DNA of 6,412 bases from Coriobacteriia bacterium (GTDB lineage Bacteria > Actinomycetota > Coriobacteriia > Anaerosomatales > PALSA-660): positions 268 through 6,679 of the forward strand of contig PKWR01000141.1 in assembly GCA_003133285.1 (NCBI GenBank), given 5' to 3'. The first letter of the stretch is position 1. Every line of letters starts with the position of its first letter. The notes beneath the pieces are model-generated. The model had not been told where the DNA came from. It saw nothing but the letters and a program-made list of their open reading frames with translations, and made no database searches. The position numbers and the translations under genes are program-made. This document shows positions 5,106 through 6,412 of this stretch, piece after piece.

Positions 5106-5471
5106 ATGACCGCAGTCACGGCATCGGAGGCGCGAACGCGCTTCTCGGAACTCATCAATCTCGTCGGGGTCGCGAAAGGGCGGGTCGTGATCGAGCGGCA
5201 CCAGCGGCCGATCGCCGCCTTGGTTTCCATCGAAGAGATGCAGCTGCTCGATGATCTGCTCGACGCCGCACGGGATGACACTGCGGTGCAGGAGCGGCTC
5301 GCCAAGATCCGCGCCACGCGGCAGCACAAGAACGCCGTCGACATGCTGGTGTGGCCCGGCGAGCAGGTCGTCTTGACTCCCGAATCGTTCGCCGATGTCG
5401 TCGACCAGGTCCGGTACCCGCGACCGGCCGCCAGGGCCCTGAAGGACCTGATGGCCGCCGACGGTGATTAG
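5106..5471 (+). CDS. Phd/YefM-family antitoxin with C-terminal extension
   Basis: The product is 121 residues. The N-terminal ~50 residues (VTASEARTRFSELINLVG, then GRVVIERHQRPIAALVSIEE) show the Phd/YefM fold that dimerises, binds operator DNA and represses transcription. Helical, charged residues 45-75 (LLDDLLDAARDDTAVQERLA) follow. The C-terminal part (76-121, including VWPGEQVVLTPESFADVVDQ and RYPRPAARALKDLMA) goes beyond the 80-90 residues common in this family. In Phd proteins the C-terminal tail wraps and blocks the toxin, so the extension is probably the toxin-binding part. The gene sits under a strong promoter with a palindromic operator, and the GNAT gene starts 5 bases after its stop. 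Antitoxin identity is well supported; neutralisation of the GNAT protein is inference from gene order. Confidence 0.85.
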   Translation: MTAVTASEARTRFSELINLVGVAKGRVVIERHQRPIAALVSIEEMQLLDDLLDAARDDTAVQERLAKIRATRQHKNAVDMLVWPGEQVVLTPESFADVVDQVRYPRPAARALKDLMAADGD

Positions 5472-5476
5472 GCCGC

Positions 5477-5977
5477 TTGCGGAGAGTGACGACCCCTTTT
5501 CCTTCTCCTGCGGCGTTCGCGAACTGGATGCATACCTGCGTCACCACGCGATGGCCAACGCCGCCGCGGGTTATCGGTGCTACGTACGTGGTGGAGGACC
5601 GTGAGGTGGGCATCGGCGGCTACGTGACGCTTGCCGCGGCGGGCGTGCGGGCCGACGAACTCGGCTTGGACGCTCGCGTGATCGCCGATCTGCCGCGCTA
5701 TCCGCTTCCCGCTCTGCTCATCGCTCGACTCGCAGTCGACGAGCGTTGCCGACGGCTAGGACTCGGCCGCGGACTTCTCCTTTTCGCTCTCGATGAGGCC
5801 CTGGTCGCTCGAGATCGGGTGGGCTGCGTCGGTGCTCTGGTGGACGCGAAGCCGGCGGTCATCGGATTCTATGAGCGGTACGGGTTCGTCCAGGTCCTGC
5901 CGAGCGTTGCCGACGGAAAGGTCGGCCGCATGTTCCTCGGCATCGCGACGATCGCCGATGCCCTGCGCAGGCCCTGA
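5477..5977 (+). CDS. GNAT-family acetyltransferase, probable TacT/AtaT-like toxin
   Basis: The product is 166 residues. GNAT toxins acetylate aminoacyl-tRNA with acetyl-CoA and so stop translation. Features typical of this group are GGYVTLAAAGVRADEL (47-62), the conserved RYPLPALLIARLAVDE block (74-89), acetyl-CoA motif A RRLGLG (92-97) with GRGLLLFALDEAL, LVDAKP (121-126), and FYERYGF (131-137), whose first Tyr corresponds to the catalytic Tyr region of TacT/AtaT. The start is uncertain: TTG 5477 has no ribosome-binding site, and GTG 5486 has GGAG only one base away; in either case translation may depend on coupling to the antitoxin ending at 5471. Described GNAT toxins have ribbon-helix-helix antitoxins, whereas this one follows a Phd-type protein. 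An ordinary acetyltransferase acting on another substrate is the alternative. Confidence 0.83.
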   Translation: MRRVTTPFPSPAAFANWMHTCVTTRWPTPPRVIGATYVVEDREVGIGGYVTLAAAGVRADELGLDARVIADLPRYPLPALLIARLAVDERCRRLGLGRGLLLFALDEALVARDRVGCVGALVDAKPAVIGFYERYGFVQVLPSVADGKVGRMFLGIATIADALRRP

Positions 5978-6077
5978 CCCTCGGCCCGCCGTGCGCTCGC
6001 TCCCGCGTCACATCCGCGTGGTAGCGTGACCTCACCCTCAAGGAGTCTCCCTCCGGATCGCAGGAGGTTCGAGGCTC
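5978..6077 (+). other. Intergenic stretch after the GNAT gene
   Basis: About 100 bases with no clear terminator after the GNAT stop. TAGCGT (6022-6027) could be a weak -10, but no matching -35 is seen. GGAGG (6063-6067) near the right end serves the small ORF that follows. Confidence 0.4.
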
Positions 6078-6191
6078 ATGCAGCAAGAACATGCACGCGA
6101 CCTGCCGGCAGGCCCGCCGGACGACGCGGGGGACGTTCTGGGTCTCTCGCATCAGCGGGTCCATCAGCTCGTGGGTGCGCGACCCCGGTAG
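6078..6191 (+). CDS. 37-residue ORF with a helix-turn-helix-like C-terminus
   Basis: The ATG has GGAGG (6063-6067) 10 bases upstream. The 37-residue product is MQQEHARDLPAGPPDDAGDV followed by LGLSHQRVHQLVGARPR. The motif LGLSHQRVHQLV matches the turn and recognition helix of small actinobacterial helix-turn-helix proteins, many of them antitoxin-like (pattern AAxxLGVSxQRVxQLV). The expected first helix is poorly formed (DDAGDV), and a complete domain would continue past the stop. It is therefore either a decayed antitoxin/regulator or a genuine very small DNA-binding protein. It lies between two toxin-antitoxin modules, which fits a remnant. The ribosome-binding site favours translation, but the short length keeps confidence moderate. 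Confidence 0.45.
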   Translation: MQQEHARDLPAGPPDDAGDVLGLSHQRVHQLVGARPR

Positions 6192-6219
6192 GGGCGGGCT
6201 CACGATGCTTCTAACGGGG

Positions 6220-6250
6220 TGGCAACAAGTACCCAAACATGGTAACTTGT
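6220..6250 (+). promoter_or_regulatory. Inverted repeat and possible promoter of the AbiEi-like gene
   Basis: ACAAGTACC (6225-6233) and GGTAACTTGT (6241-6250) form an inverted repeat with one extra T, separated by CAAACAT, ending 4 bases before the ATG at 6255. AbiEi antitoxins repress their own operons by binding inverted repeats, so this is a likely operator. TGGCAA (6220-6225) and TAACTT (6243-6248), 17 bases apart, could be -35 and -10; transcription would then start near the ATG, giving a leaderless mRNA. No Shine-Dalgarno sequence is present. Confidence 0.55.
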
Positions 6251-6254
6251 CGCT

Positions 6255-6412
6255 ATGAAACGTCTGACGATGTTGCAGGCCGTTGGTCGCGAGCCGTTCT
6301 TCACGAGCGGCCTGCTCCTGTCCCCCGGGGTCGGAGTCCAGGACGTCCGCAAGCAGCTGTCCCGCTGGACGGCCGACGGCACGGTCGTCCAGCTCAGGCG
6401 TGGTCTCTACGC
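6255..6412 (+). CDS. AbiEi-like antitoxin/transcription regulator, 3' end missing
   Basis: The first 52 residues of a gene cut by the window end: MKRLTMLQAVGREPFFTSGL, then LLSPGVGVQDVRKQLSRWTA, then DGTVVQLRRGLY. This has the form of the N-terminal winged helix of AbiEi-family proteins (pattern FTxxxLxxxGxxxxxxxxxLxRWxxxGxLxxLxRGLYA), the antitoxins and autoregulators of AbiE-type systems, whose toxin AbiEii is a nucleotidyltransferase. The partner toxin would be expected just downstream, outside the window. ATG 6255 lies 4 bases after an inverted repeat and has no Shine-Dalgarno sequence; ATG 6270 is also in frame but would cut into the first helix. A stand-alone AbiEi-like regulator remains possible because the rest of the gene is not visible. 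Confidence 0.75.
   Translation, partial: MKRLTMLQAVGREPFFTSGLLLSPGVGVQDVRKQLSRWTADGTVVQLRRGLY

Noticed and set aside
6101..6112. 12-bp palindrome CCTGCCGGCAGG
   Set aside because: It lies inside the small ORF in very GC-rich DNA, with no promoter context; chance occurrence is likely.

Overview
The window is GC-rich DNA with strong G/C preference at third codon positions, frequent GTG starts and several genes with no Shine-Dalgarno sequence. This suggests a high-GC actinobacterium. An oxygen-sensitive or facultative lineage such as Coriobacteriia is possible, because the flavin reductase is of the flavoredoxin type common in anaerobes, but that placement is inference. All supported genes lie on the + strand.

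Left part (1-2072). The window opens inside a collagen-like Gly-X-Y repeat protein whose 5' end is missing, closed by a very strong hairpin terminator (482-513). It is followed by an unrecognised secreted lipoprotein with its own terminator (1483-1519), then a small two-helix membrane protein of unknown function.

Middle (2172-3895). A tight two-gene unit encodes a flavoredoxin-type flavin reductase and a UDP-glucose 4-epimerase (GalE), 2 nt apart. Just after galE lies a previously unannotated decayed fragment: the last ~40 residues of a polyprenyl-phosphate sugar-1-phosphate transferase (WbaP/PglC type). It marks a deletion in what was probably a surface-polysaccharide locus.

Right part (about 3990-6412). 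This is a compact island of toxin-antitoxin (TA) modules and remnants: (i) a HigB/RelE-like toxin followed by a HigA/Xre antitoxin, with an 18-bp palindromic operator; (ii) a 5'-truncated PIN (VapC-like) toxin starting right after the higA stop codon; (iii) a Phd/YefM-family antitoxin with a C-terminal extension, followed by a GNAT acetyltransferase resembling TacT/AtaT toxins, driven by a clear promoter whose -35/-10 spacer is filled by a 20-bp palindrome; (iv) a 37-codon ORF with a helix-turn-helix-like C-terminus and a good ribosome-binding site; (v) the start of an AbiEi-type antitoxin gene, cut by the window end, with an inverted repeat just upstream. The promoters of (i) and (iii) share a 15-bp element (14/15 identical).

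The strongest candidate for something little described is the Phd-type antitoxin paired with a GNAT toxin. Experimentally known GNAT toxins are usually paired with ribbon-helix-helix (DUF1778) antitoxins. All family assignments come from reading motifs by eye; no database search was run.
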